Source of the DNA: Cyanophora paradoxa
Taxonomy: Eukaryota; Glaucocystophyceae; Cyanophorales; Cyanophoraceae
DNA: 64,000 nt
NCBI GenBank assembly: GCA_004431415.1
Contig: QPMI01000553.1
Location: 1-64,000, forward strand
Direction of reading: 5' to 3'
The number at the start of each line of letters is the position of its first letter. Positions within the stretch are counted from its first letter, which is position 1. The notes beneath the pieces were generated by a model that was not told the DNA's origin, did no database searches, and saw only the letters and a program-made list of their open reading frames with translations. Both the position numbers and the translations under genes were made by a program. This document shows positions 1 through 8,086 of the stretch, piece by piece.

Positions 1-1
1 T

Positions 2-1644
2 ACAAGAATGCAGATGATTGCAGCAGGTGGAAACTTTGGAGCATTGGACACCAAACCAGGTATTTATTTGACAAGTTACTATGCTGATGACATCCCAATG
101 ACATCAGGATTACCACCACTCCCATCTGATCCAGTCAACTATGATGACAAAGATGCAGCAATCCAAATTAATGTTACTGATGTGAGTGATTTGGATGGTT
201 CAAGACCAAAATTAATATTCAGCAGGGAGAGACTGTTACCTGATGCTCTCATAGGAAATCGAGATGACTATAAGAGATGTGAGATGGCATGGATAAAAAC
301 GAATTATAATGGTGGAGTGGGTGAGGGAGTTTTAGAAATTAATCAAAGGGCAGCAGCAAAGAATATTCACAATGAGACCATATCAAGAGTGGTCACAGAG
401 GATTACCTGCAAGCCCAAAACTACATAGATGAAACAGAACTTAATACAATCATTGCAGGTATAGGAGTCACAGGAAATTACCTCCCTCTCACAGGTGGGA
501 TTATTGATGGAACAGTAACAGCATGCAATTTCTTGTCCACACTGAAAGCAATCAAACCTTCCTGTGGTTCACCCAGGAGGTGAGTATGAGATTCCAGATG
601 ATCCAGCTATCATGCCCATCAAGATTGATCTACCTTCTGATTATGTAGGAAGGGTGAACTGAAAACCATTTCATTTACAGGAGATTATAATGATCTCATT
701 AATAAACCTACTGCTGCAAATCTGCATCCTGTTGCATTTTCGGGAAGCTTCCTTGATCTTAATAATAGATCACACACCCACACAAAGGCAGAAATCACAG
801 ATTTCGCACACACCCACACCAAGTCCCAAATTACAGATTTTGCACACTATCACACCCGAGCAGATATTACGAATTTCGCTCACACTCATGTTAAATCAGA
901 GATATTAGATCTCGGAAATGTTGCATATGTTGGTCACACCCATACAAAGGCAGAGATTACAGATTTTGCTCACAATCACACAAAGGCAGAGATTACAGAT
1001 TTTGCACACACTCATGATTGGAATACAGATATCTATAACAAACCTGCAATTTTCTCAGGCAACTACAATGATCTTACCAATAGACCAACTCTTGATCCTT
1101 CACAGCAACCACAATTAGAGCCAACAACACAATGTATGTAGGATCAGGTCAGATTGTAGAACCAGCAGGACCTATGTTTGAAGAAACATGGTTCTTCCAC
1201 AATTCGCAAAATTACTTTGATAAAACCTTACTTGTTCGTGGAAATGCTTATGCAAGAAATTCTATGCTATGAACCCTTCCAATATCAGACTATTAGTAGA
1301 TGTATCACAGAAGCAGATCTTTCCAGTCAACTCAATGCATATTTCAATGGGAAAATTCAAGCAGGAAAGTATGTTACACTACTCCTGTTTTGAATTACAA
1401 TAATTTATATGTGTTCAATCTAACTATCTATTTTACCAATGCCTTTGCTTCTCCTCCTGTTGTGACAGCAACAGTCAGGCATGAAGGACAAGAACCAAAT
1501 TATCAAGTAACTCCCGTCGTTTTTACTGTGAATTTGTTGAATGTTTACAGTGATTATTTCACTTGTGAACTTTTCACTGATCCATATGCAATGAATAATT
1601 CATCCAAAACTGTAACGATCCATTACATTGCTGTCGCAATTTAA
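2..1644 (+). pseudogene. Long fibre protein with HxH shaft repeats and H-type-lectin-like tip, frameshifted, 5' end outside window
   Basis: Continuous homology-like signal runs across several reading frames. The first open frame (to 583) ends with a shaft motif YLPLTGGIIDGTV of the kind common in viral and phage fibres. After frame changes near 560 and 650 the next frame holds two YNDL-x-N-[KR]-P motifs flanking a set of HxH repeats (773-1014). Another change near 1,135 leads into a segment that ends in a beta-rich domain (about 1,400-1,644) whose spacing of aromatic and Pro-Pro-x-Val residues resembles H-type lectin domains. At least four frameshifts are needed to join the parts. Role inferred: host-surface attachment by a virion fibre. 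The stop is TAA at 1,642-1,644, only 19 bases before the next ATG. Confidence 0.6.
773..1014 (+). repeat. HxHxKAEITDFA shaft repeats in fibre gene
   Basis: Within frame 2, repeats of the form H-T-H-x-K-x-x-I-T-D-F-A occur about six times, with degenerate units at the third and fourth positions (HYHTRADITNFA, HTHVKSEILDL). HxH motifs like these bind metal ions along the axis of trimeric phage tail fibres such as T4 gp12; the same use here is inferred. The DNA repeats are not identical, so this is an old protein repeat and not a recent DNA expansion. Confidence 0.7.
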
Positions 1645-1654
1645 CTATTTCGTA

Positions 1655-1663
1655 ATTATAAAG
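1655..1663 (+). promoter_or_regulatory. TATAAAG motif just upstream of ATG (also 2,741-2,752 and 3,781-3,789)
   Basis: ATTATAAAG lies directly before the ATG at 1,664. Similar motifs, TATAATATAAAG at 2,741-2,752 and TTTATAAAG at 3,781-3,789, lie 1 and 5 bases before the ATGs at 2,754 and 3,795. The constant, very short distance to the start codon resembles late promoters of large DNA viruses, where transcripts have almost no leader. It is weaker before 4,097, 4,962 and 5,815. In AT-rich DNA three matches could still partly be chance. Confidence 0.4.
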
Positions 1664-2731
1664 ATGACCTCTCTATTAGAAATCCCAAACTATGAACTTG
1701 CAGCCAAATCACTTCATAGCACCTCTCATGGAGTAGTTGATTCAACACCTGGGTATATTTGCACTGAAACTTCAAGTAATACCTCTTTCACAGAGAATAA
1801 TATACTCAGAGTCAAAGAAATTCGATGTGATCGAAATGGAGGCAAGATAAGAACCACAGGAATTATTATCTCGAATAAAATCAAGTTCAAGCAGGTCAAG
1901 TAGTCCCAGATTCAGCAGTGTATGATAATGTGGGTGGATTCACCACAGCAAAGATAGTAACTTTCGATAACACAATAAATAATTCGGCTCTTGTTGTCAA
2001 GAGTGGAGGAGCATACATTGGAGATGGGGCAAATGTTGCAGGGACTGTAACAGCGAATCAATTAAATGTGAATGGGACAAGTTCATTTACAGGATTGATG
2101 ACCTTCAATGGTGGACTCTTGGGAAATGTTAGCGTTGAAACTCGAAAAGCTACAACAAGAGTTAATGCACCTGAGATGGATAATGGGACAGATGCAAATG
2201 TGAATTATAAACGAAACGGAAATACCATTTTCACTCTCGAAAAGACAATAACAGATCTGAAAGCAATCACAATCCCGGAAAATAGTGGTCTGAAACGATC
2301 CTATTGTCCAAGAATGAATATATCAAGACAAGCTCCTGGTTTGACAGGGTCCATAATACTTACAGCTGGAACACCCTTTAACTTTATAAATGGAGCTTAT
2401 CTTGTAAACAATGAAGGAAACTTTTCATCCACAAAATTTACAGCTCCTGTTTCCGGAGTATATAGGGTGTTCTTTGCATGTATGAGAGCTGGCACAACCT
2501 CTTATACTCATATTGCTACCAGCATTTATTTAAATGGAAATCCTACAACCATCCAAACAAGGGTTCAATGCCGTCCGCAGGGATTTCTAATACATTTGTA
2601 ACTCCAATTTCATATGAAATTTTACTTTCTGTTATTGAAGGTGACTCCTTTGATATACGCAATTCTTCTGGAGCCAGTCTTCAATTTGATATCAGATACT
2701 ATTTTCTTGTTATCTTGTTACTGCTACATAA
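1664..2731 (+). pseudogene. Fibre/head protein A with C1q-like C-terminal domain, frameshifted
   Basis: Starts at ATG 1,664. The N-terminal segment (to about 1,900) has a TPGYICTET motif and ends in KEIRCDRNGGKIRTTG, shared with fibre B. After a frame change it continues with SGGAYIGDGANVAGTV, a beta-helix-like shaft seen also in B and C, and then a C-terminal domain with FTAPVSGVYRVFF, the hallmark strand of C1q/TNF-like trimeric heads. A further frame change lies near 2,570, and the last frame ends at TAA 2,729-2,731 after a YLVTAT end that matches the LLSVT end of fibre B. Inferred to be a virion surface spike. The breaks make a functional single protein unlikely as the sequence stands. 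Confidence 0.6.
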
Positions 2732-2753
2732 TATTATCTGTATAATATAAAGA

Positions 2754-3772
2754 ATGTCCACACAAATAGCAGTTCCTGTTTTCTGTTATGCCGCCCAAAA
2801 ATACATCAACTGAACCATACAGTAACAGATGCAACACCTGGGTTTATTTGCACAGAAACAACAGGGGCTGATTCGTTTTCACAAAATTCTGTGATTAGAT
2901 GCAAAGAAATTCGATGTGATCGCAATGGGGAAAAATAAGAACCACAGGACTCATTGTATCTAACAAGAACCAAGTCCAATCAGGTCAAATTGTTTCAGAT
3001 ACAGCAATTTATGACAATGTGGGAGGGTTCACCACACCCAAAATAGTTACTTTTGATAATACAATTAATAATGCTGCTCTTTCAGTTAGAAGTGGAGGGG
3101 CATATATTGGAGATGGGGCAAGGATTGATGGAACTCTAACAGCCAATCAAGTAAACATTACAGGAACAAGCACATTTACAGGTTCAGTAACAGCCAATGG
3201 AGGCATAAGTATTCCAGAAACAACACAATCGATAATAACAGCAACTTCCAAGGTGGTCACACCTGAAATCGATACAGGAGCAAATGTGAATCTTGTTTTG
3301 AAACGCAACAGTGATATTATGGCTACTCTGGAAGCCAATCGCTTGACAATCAACACAAATTGTTATTTAAAATATGACTATCAGCCTCGATTTTCTGTTC
3401 AACTTAATTATCCTCATGTTGCTACCAGTGAAACTGCTCTTATCAATTGGGGAGTAGTGTTTGTGAATAATAGGGGGCATTCAATGTCAGTAATGGAAGG
3501 TTCACTGCTCCTGTTGCAGGTCATTACAGATTTACAGCATATACCCATTCAACTTCAAGTAGTCCAATAAGTCTCTCTTTAAAAGTAAATGACCAAGACC
3601 CAGGGGTCAAAGTATCATAACACAAAATGACTCAACTCTTACGAATAAACCGCTTTACATTAGTGTAATTCTTAACATTGCTATGGGTGAGTATATAACA
3701 CTTGTAACAAATAATGGGGGTAGCTACACAAATCGAACAACATTCACAGGTGAACTTTTGAGTGTCACATAA
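2754..3772 (+). pseudogene. Fibre/head protein B, paralogue of A, with C1q-like head, frameshifted
   Basis: ATG at 2,754 follows a TATAATATAAAG box. The first frame stops after 19 codons, but a neighbouring frame carries TPGFICTET and KEIRCDRNGEK, matching fibre A almost residue for residue. The shaft (SGGAYIGDGARIDGTLTA, 3,080-3,150) and C1q-like motif (FTAPVAGHYRFTAY, near 3,500-3,545) lie in two more frames, and the end (FTGELLSVT, TAA 3,770-3,772) in yet another. At least three frameshifts are required. A and B are a tandem duplication that has since diverged; both lost frame independently, because the breaks are at different sites. Confidence 0.6.
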
Positions 3773-3794
3773 ATTTTCTCTTTATAAAGTAGGA

Positions 3795-4061
3795 ATGTCG
3801 AATATCTACCAAGTAGTTCTCTCAGATACTGAGAAGCTGGGAATGGAATTCTGTGCAGCTTCTGTTCAGGATTGGATTGATAATGTGGTTCATAACAGGG
3901 CAAGAATTGCAATTGATGATATTGTTCAGAAAGAGATCCAGTCTTGCATTGCATCAGGAATTCAAATACCAACCTCAAAGGAAGCCATCGTTTTACAGGC
4001 ATTCCAAAGGGGAACTGTAAAGAAAGGTATCGAATATAATTATGTCACAGAAGAACAATGA
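3795..4061 (+). CDS. Hypothetical protein, 88 aa, between fibre genes
   Basis: Intact frame from ATG 3,795 to TGA 4,059-4,061, preceded by TTTATAAAG five bases before the ATG. The upstream frame extension is ignored because this ATG sits at the same distance from the box as in its neighbours. The protein is soluble, predicted mostly helical (VQDWIDNVVHNRARIAIDDI, then a KEIQSCIASG helix), with no signal peptide or membrane segment. The size and position between fibre genes suggest a small structural or fibre-associated protein; no family was recognised. It is one of only two undamaged genes in the island. Confidence 0.6.
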   Translation: MSNIYQVVLSDTEKLGMEFCAASVQDWIDNVVHNRARIAIDDIVQKEIQSCIASGIQIPTSKEAIVLQAFQRGTVKKGIEYNYVTEEQ

Positions 4062-4096
4062 ACATTATTTTTCTTTCCTTCTTAGTAAAAGAAGCA

Positions 4097-4960
4097 ATGG
4101 GTGAATATAATCGAGTTCAACTGCCTATATATTCCCTTGGATCCCCTGCAATGCATTTTCGCCAGCATGAAGTAAATGATGAGGTTCGTGTTTAGAATCC
4201 ACAGAGAGACCCAATTCCAATGGCAACTCCTTTGATAAAAATTCGATTATTCGAGTTAAAGAGCTGAGAGCTGATAAGAATTCTGGTGTGGTTAAAACAA
4301 CTCGACTTCTTGTCACAAATGCTAACTTTTTCCAGCCTACCAATGGAGGTCCTGATGCTTACAGTGTTGATCTGAAAGCCCTTGATTTCGATAAGAATTC
4401 TGCTGCTGTTACTGTGAGATCAGGAGGAGCATTTATTGGGGTGGCTGTCGAATTTCAGGTCAGCTTTCATCCTCAATTTCGTATAATGATGTCCCAGATA
4501 CTCTAGAGCAAAATGTAGAAGACCCCAACGAATTCGATTATATACTCCTGTTGCACAGCAGCCATTAATTCAATTTTACATTGGATATACTGTTACTCTT
4601 GAAAACTCGGAATTAATTGAAGGAACCAAAAGAGTACTGAGAGGTCTTGCGATTCCATCTGCAATGCTTTCCCTTTGTAGAGCCAACAACAATCAAGTAG
4701 GTCATAGATACTATTTCAATGTTCAGGGATATAATCATTTCGGTTATGGCTACTGTGTTTATAATAATAATTTCACCTTTGACTTGTTTGTTACTGATAT
4801 TGGGTTATATACTATAACTCTTATCGGTTTGAGAACAGATATAGCCGCTGTATCAGCTCTTAGAGGTGTAACTCCTGATACTCTTTCAGTTACAGGGTTT
4901 TACATGGAGCCAGATGTAATTGATGACCCAACCCATAAAAGATATATCCCTTTAATGTAA
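4097..4960 (+). pseudogene. Fibre protein C, paralogue of D, frameshifted
   Basis: A short frame from ATG 4,097 stops after about 30 codons. Another frame (4,240-4,440) has VVKTTRLLVTNANFF, matching VKTTKLLVTNANF of fibre D, and then SGGAFIG, the shaft motif of A and B. A third frame (4,664-4,960) gives a beta-rich tip (YYFNVQGYNHFGYGYCVYNN) that aligns with the tip of fibre D (VITPYDNFGIAYHGVNF) but not with the C1q-like tips of A and B. It ends at TAA 4,958-4,960, one base before the ATG of D. It is thus a mosaic: A/B-type shaft, D-type tip. Confidence 0.55.
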
Positions 4961-4961
4961 A

Positions 4962-5792
4962 ATGGCTGAGCAACCCCCACTTGAACGAATTATTACACCT
5001 CAACTATCATTAGCTGCCCCAGCAAACCATGTTTTACAGCATGCTACCTTTGATGATGTAGAGGGTCTCCAATCCACAGAGGTCCAACCTACAATGAACA
5101 CCTTTGGTTCCACCCACAAACTGAGATTACAGGAACTCAGATGTGATAAAAATAATGGAATAGTTAAGACAACTAAGCTACTTGTCACAAATGCAAACTT
5201 TTCTGCTCATTATGGAGACCCAGATAGCTATGGAGATCCTCTGTCTACTTATTCTTTGAATCTAGGTCGGGAGCTATTAACTGCAAATCGGGGGAGCATA
5301 TATTGGGGATGGTCTTAGGGTTGGTGGGGCTGTTGGAGCGCCTTTATTTGTGAATGATCAACCCAATCCCATTGATCCCAACACAAGAATTCGAACCTAT
5401 GTCCCCAGCATGAATGCCCCTATATAATAAAAATATTCCCCATTGTTGTAAATGAACAAACAGCAGTAGTAGACTCTCTTGTTGAAATTGGTGACCACTA
5501 CAAGGTAGTTGTGGATATCCCACCAGATGTTTATGCTCTTTGTCAAGTAGAGGGTGGAACTCCTAATTTTGCTGTTGTGATCACCCCATATGATAATTTC
5601 GGAATTGCTTATCATGGAGTCAATTTTGGTTTGGAAGATTATCAGTTTCTGGTTAGAGCCACCAAGTTTGGTATCTACAAGTGTGTATTATATGCTGAGA
5701 GAACCGATTTTATTGCAAAGCAGAATACCTATGCTGAATACTATGGGACAAATCGATATTTCCCCATTTTTGGGCAGGATACTGCTCCATAA
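4962..5792 (+). pseudogene. Fibre protein D, paralogue of C, frameshifted
   Basis: ATG at 4,962 opens a 118-codon frame with the shared KLRLQELRCDKNNG...VKTTKLLVTNANF segment, equivalent to KEIRCDRNG in A and B. The frame is lost near 5,290, just after a degenerate GRELLTANRGSIYWG shaft. The tip domain reappears at about 5,480-5,792 (VYALCQVEGGTPNFAVVITP and following), ending at TAA 5,790-5,792. At least two frame changes are required. Like C it carries the non-C1q tip, so the array has two pairs, A/B and C/D, with distinct receptor-facing ends. Confidence 0.55.
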
Positions 5793-5814
5793 GAATATTG
5801 GTTATATATAGAGT

Positions 5815-6086
5815 ATGGATAGTAAAACAAAAAAGTTTATTGATGCTGCTATGACAGTTCATGGTAAAGATAAATTCGATTACAGTGAGACACATTACAT
5901 CAAAGCTCAAGAGAAAGTATCTGTTAGATGTTTGCAGTGTAACAAGGTGATCCTTACATATCCCTTTAATCATGTGAAGGATCAGGTTGTAGGGAATGCA
6001 ACAAAAAGCATTCTCAGGCTTACAGGAAAAGGGCTACTTCATCAATCAAAGTAGAGTACAGGGATATTTGCATTAGGTTCGATTAG
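5815..6086 (+). pseudogene. Zinc-ribbon / DUF723-like protein, frameshifted
   Basis: From ATG 5,815 the frame reads FIDAAMTVHGKDKFDYSETH, then a CLQC pair and FNHVKDQ. This matches the repeated domain (F-x-x-A-x-x-V/I-H-G-x-x-Y/F-D-Y-S, then C-x-x-C, then N-H) common in giant-virus and phage proteins related to homing endonucleases. A shift near 5,985 moves the second cysteine pair (GCRECNKKH) to another frame, which closes at TAG 6,084-6,086. The two CxxC pairs would form one zinc site. DNA binding is inferred from the family. No GIY-YIG or HNH nuclease motif is present in this short protein. Confidence 0.55.
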
Positions 6087-6115
6087 GATTAATTAATTTT
6101 TCTAAGGTATTCTTA

Positions 6116-6514
6116 ATGGAGACTAAATACAGAGGCTTTCATGTAATGCTTGATTACAAGGCTAAAACAGCTATAGCAACAGGCTATGAGCATGTTAGCT
6201 TTCTTGGTAATTGGATTATGAGAACCCTTGAACAAGCTATATTGAGACAAGGTATTAGGATTGTTCATAAACATTGTGAGATATTTGATGGGAAACTATC
6301 ACCTCCTGGTTTTGCATTGGTTCTGCTATTAGATGAAAGCCATTGTACAGCTCATTGTTATTCCAATGAAGGCATGTTAGCAATTGATATATTCAGTTGT
6401 GGTAAAGAAGCTCAGCATAAAACACAAGCAGTAGCAGATGAGATCGATAAAACAATGAATTTCCTCACATTTGAGAAGACTGAGAGACATAAACATGATA
6501 GATTCCCGTTTTGA
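6116..6514 (+). CDS. speD-like: S-adenosylmethionine decarboxylase-like proenzyme (pyruvoyl enzyme, prokaryotic SpeD type)
   Basis: Intact 132-residue frame, close to the roughly 125 residues of bacterial class 1b SpeD. The sequence LLDESHCTAH holds the self-cleavage site: Ser75 would become the pyruvoyl group. His80 lies five residues later and Cys95 (in DIFSCG) twenty residues later, the same spacing as Ser63/His68/Cys83 of the Thermotoga maritima enzyme. The family decarboxylates S-adenosylmethionine to make the aminopropyl donor for spermidine. Some bacterial and phage relatives have changed to ornithine or arginine decarboxylase, so the substrate here is not certain. It is the last gene of the island and the only recognisable enzyme, and it keeps its frame while neighbouring fibre genes do not. 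This type is unlike the long eukaryotic AdoMetDC. Confidence 0.8.
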   Translation: METKYRGFHVMLDYKAKTAIATGYEHVSFLGNWIMRTLEQAILRQGIRIVHKHCEIFDGKLSPPGFALVLLLDESHCTAHCYSNEGMLAIDIFSCGKEAQHKTQAVADEIDKTMNFLTFEKTERHKHDRFPF

Positions 6515-6892
6515 TGAGTTTCTATAATGATGATCAGGGTGATTCTTTACGATAGAAATTCTACTGTATGATGTAGCCGAAATATGAATGCACCCTACAT
6601 TAAGCAATGTCAAGTATTTCGAATACTATTCGATTTCATTACAGTAAAACTCAACATTCCCCTTCATTCCCCCTATTATATTATATTTATATTTAAGTGG
6701 ACTCAAGGTTGACTCATATTAATCGTAAAAGTAGTAATAGTATATGGATTTTGTTACGAATTCAATGCAAGGGTTGACTAAGTGGGTTGAGTTGACTCAA
6801 ATTTCACAGGAAATAACAATGAATCAGAGTATAAATGAATTTTTTGAATCAACTACACCAACTAACACTGATATTTTCAACAATATATGAGG
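6515..6892. other. AT-rich gene-free stretch
   Basis: No frame on either strand looks protein-like. The DNA is AT-rich with homopolymer runs and no clear repeat until the hairpin units that begin at 6,893. It lies downstream of the decarboxylase gene and probably holds its transcription end. Confidence 0.5.
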
Positions 6893-7013
6893 TCCTTACT
6901 GAATATGGTAAGTGTCACAGGTGTCACAGGTCTATCCCAAAGTTTTCTATAGCATACAAATGAACTCTCAAAAGTTTGGGATGGACCTGTGACACCTGTG
7001 ACACCTGTGACAC
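6893..7013. repeat. Long hairpin repeat, copy 1
   Basis: Begins with TCCTTACTGAATATGGTAAG and contains arms at 6,912-6,941 and 6,975-7,004 that are complementary over 30 bases with a single mismatch, which would be a G-T/G-U pair. The arms are built from tandem 9-mers GGTGTCACA (left) and CCTGTGACA (right, three units), each nearly palindromic. The loop is about 33 bases and AT-rich. A similar unit follows at 7,089. Possible roles are a transcription terminator or processing hairpin, or an iteron-like replication or protein-binding site. Confidence 0.75.
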
Positions 7014-7088
7014 TCGATTATTTCATTTGTTTATTCAATTAGAATTACATAGATTAGATTGAGACTGAGTTTTTCATTATAAAAGAGA

Positions 7089-7198
7089 TCCTTACTGAAT
7101 ATGGTAAGTGTCACAGGTGTCACAGGTCTATCCCAAAGTTTCTCCTATAAAGAGTAAATTTCCAAAAGTTTGGGATGGACCTGTGACACCTGTGACAC
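7089..7198. repeat. Long hairpin repeat, copy 2
   Basis: The first 50 or so bases and the last 35 are the same as copy 1, with a repeat period of 196 bases. The loop differs in sequence and length, and the right arm has two, not three, CCTGTGACA units. Both arms are conserved while the loop is not, which suggests that pairing or the 9-mer binding sites are what matters. Confidence 0.75.
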
Positions 7199-7450
7199 CC
7201 AATTATTCATCAAATTCCTAAGGGTCCCCCTTAGACTCATTAAAACATGATAATAACATATCAATTTCATGTATAATTACGATTGGATTCAATAAGAGAT
7301 CTATTTGTTTTATTAAACAAATGAATCTTATATGGATCTTAATCGAGTTAAGCGATATGTTTACGATTAAATGAATTAAATTTAATTAAATTTAATCGAG
7401 AAAGTACATGAATATAATATCGATTAAATCAATTAACAAAAAGACCAATC
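7199..7450. other. AT-rich gene-free stretch between hairpins and terminal inverted repeat
   Basis: No supported frame. Repeated short motifs such as ATTAAATTTAATTAAATTTAATCGA (in part, near 7,374-7,400) and several TTAATCGA words are present, but nothing recognisable as a gene or known site. Confidence 0.4.
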
Positions 7451-7733
7451 ACACATAGTAAAATGCGGAGTTTTAACCAGAGGCAAGATCTAATTGAGAT
7501 TCAGTTATATTATTCGGAATTTTATACAGATTATCGATAGACTCAGTAAGAATAATCGGAAAATAAGAGAAATTTACGATAAAATATCGAAAAGAATACA
7601 AAATAATCGAAATAATTGAATATTCGATAAGATATACACAGATTATCGATTGATTGAAATAGAATATACGAGATATATCAACAAAATCAATTAAGATAAG
7701 CCGAGGGTTAAAACTCCGCATTTTACTATGTGT
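7451..7733. repeat. 283-bp unit bounded by perfect 28-bp inverted repeats at the viral/host junction
   Basis: The 28 bases at 7,451-7,478 (starting ACACATAGTAAAATGCGGAG) are the exact reverse complement of 7,706-7,733. The inside is very AT-rich with no gene. The right arm ends where the GC-rich host-like DNA begins. This could be a small MITE-like transposon or a folded-back end of a linear viral genome. No clear target-site duplication flanks it (AATC on the left, TGTC on the right), which argues mildly against a standard MITE. Confidence 0.75.
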
Positions 7734-8086
7734 TGTCGCACTCCGTTCGAATTCGCAGGCTAGTGGACTGGAGCTCGGGGAGCTCAGCGAGGCGGCCGCA
7801 TGTACGTGTACGTGTGCGTGTGCAGCTGACCGCGGCCGCGGACGCACTGCACCTCCAAATAAACTGCGCATGCGCCTGCAGCCGCCGGGCCATGGACAGC
7901 TCGCGGCGCCGGCGCCGGCCGCGGCCGCGGCCGGAATTCGAACGAGCCCTGGAACCGCGCGCGGATGCGACTCGCCGTGGAGACGCAGTGAGCTCCTGCA
8001 CGCGGCGCCTTGGCTTGATTTTCAAGTTCTATAGCTACATCTAGAATTTTAGAGGCCCCGCGCGCGGCGCGAGTACAATCTCCGTC
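7734..8086. other. GC-rich leader region of the receptor-kinase gene
   Basis: Composition switches to GC-rich. Open frames exist on both strands but consist of Arg/Ala-rich low-complexity sequence of the kind any very GC-rich DNA produces. It contains alternating GTGTACGTGTACG-type stretches near 7,800. It probably holds the promoter and 5' untranslated region of the next gene; nothing specific was recognised. Confidence 0.4.

Larger units (their letters stand above)
1..7733. mobile_element. AT-rich virus-like island, right end (left end outside window)
   Basis: Base composition changes abruptly from AT-rich to very GC-rich near 7,733. Inside the island the genes are intronless, all on the plus strand and separated by 1 to about 30 bases; to the right every gene has introns. 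The contents (several fibre proteins with beta-structured shafts, lectin-like and C1q-like tips, a pyruvoyl decarboxylase of the SpeD family, a zinc-ribbon protein) are typical of large DNA viruses or virus-like elements of algae. No capsid, polymerase, integrase or packaging ATPase is in view, so the viral group cannot be named. Most coding frames are broken, which suggests a decaying insertion, though uncorrected sequencing indels would look the same. A chimeric contig is the main alternative. Confidence 0.7.

Noticed and set aside
773-1014. CRISPR-like or DNA tandem repeat
   Set aside because: The repeats vary at the DNA level and keep codon phase; there are no unique spacers.
690-1118. 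Two small frames with HTPTQRQ-type repeats
   Set aside because: They are out-of-frame translations of the HxH shaft repeats of the long fibre gene.
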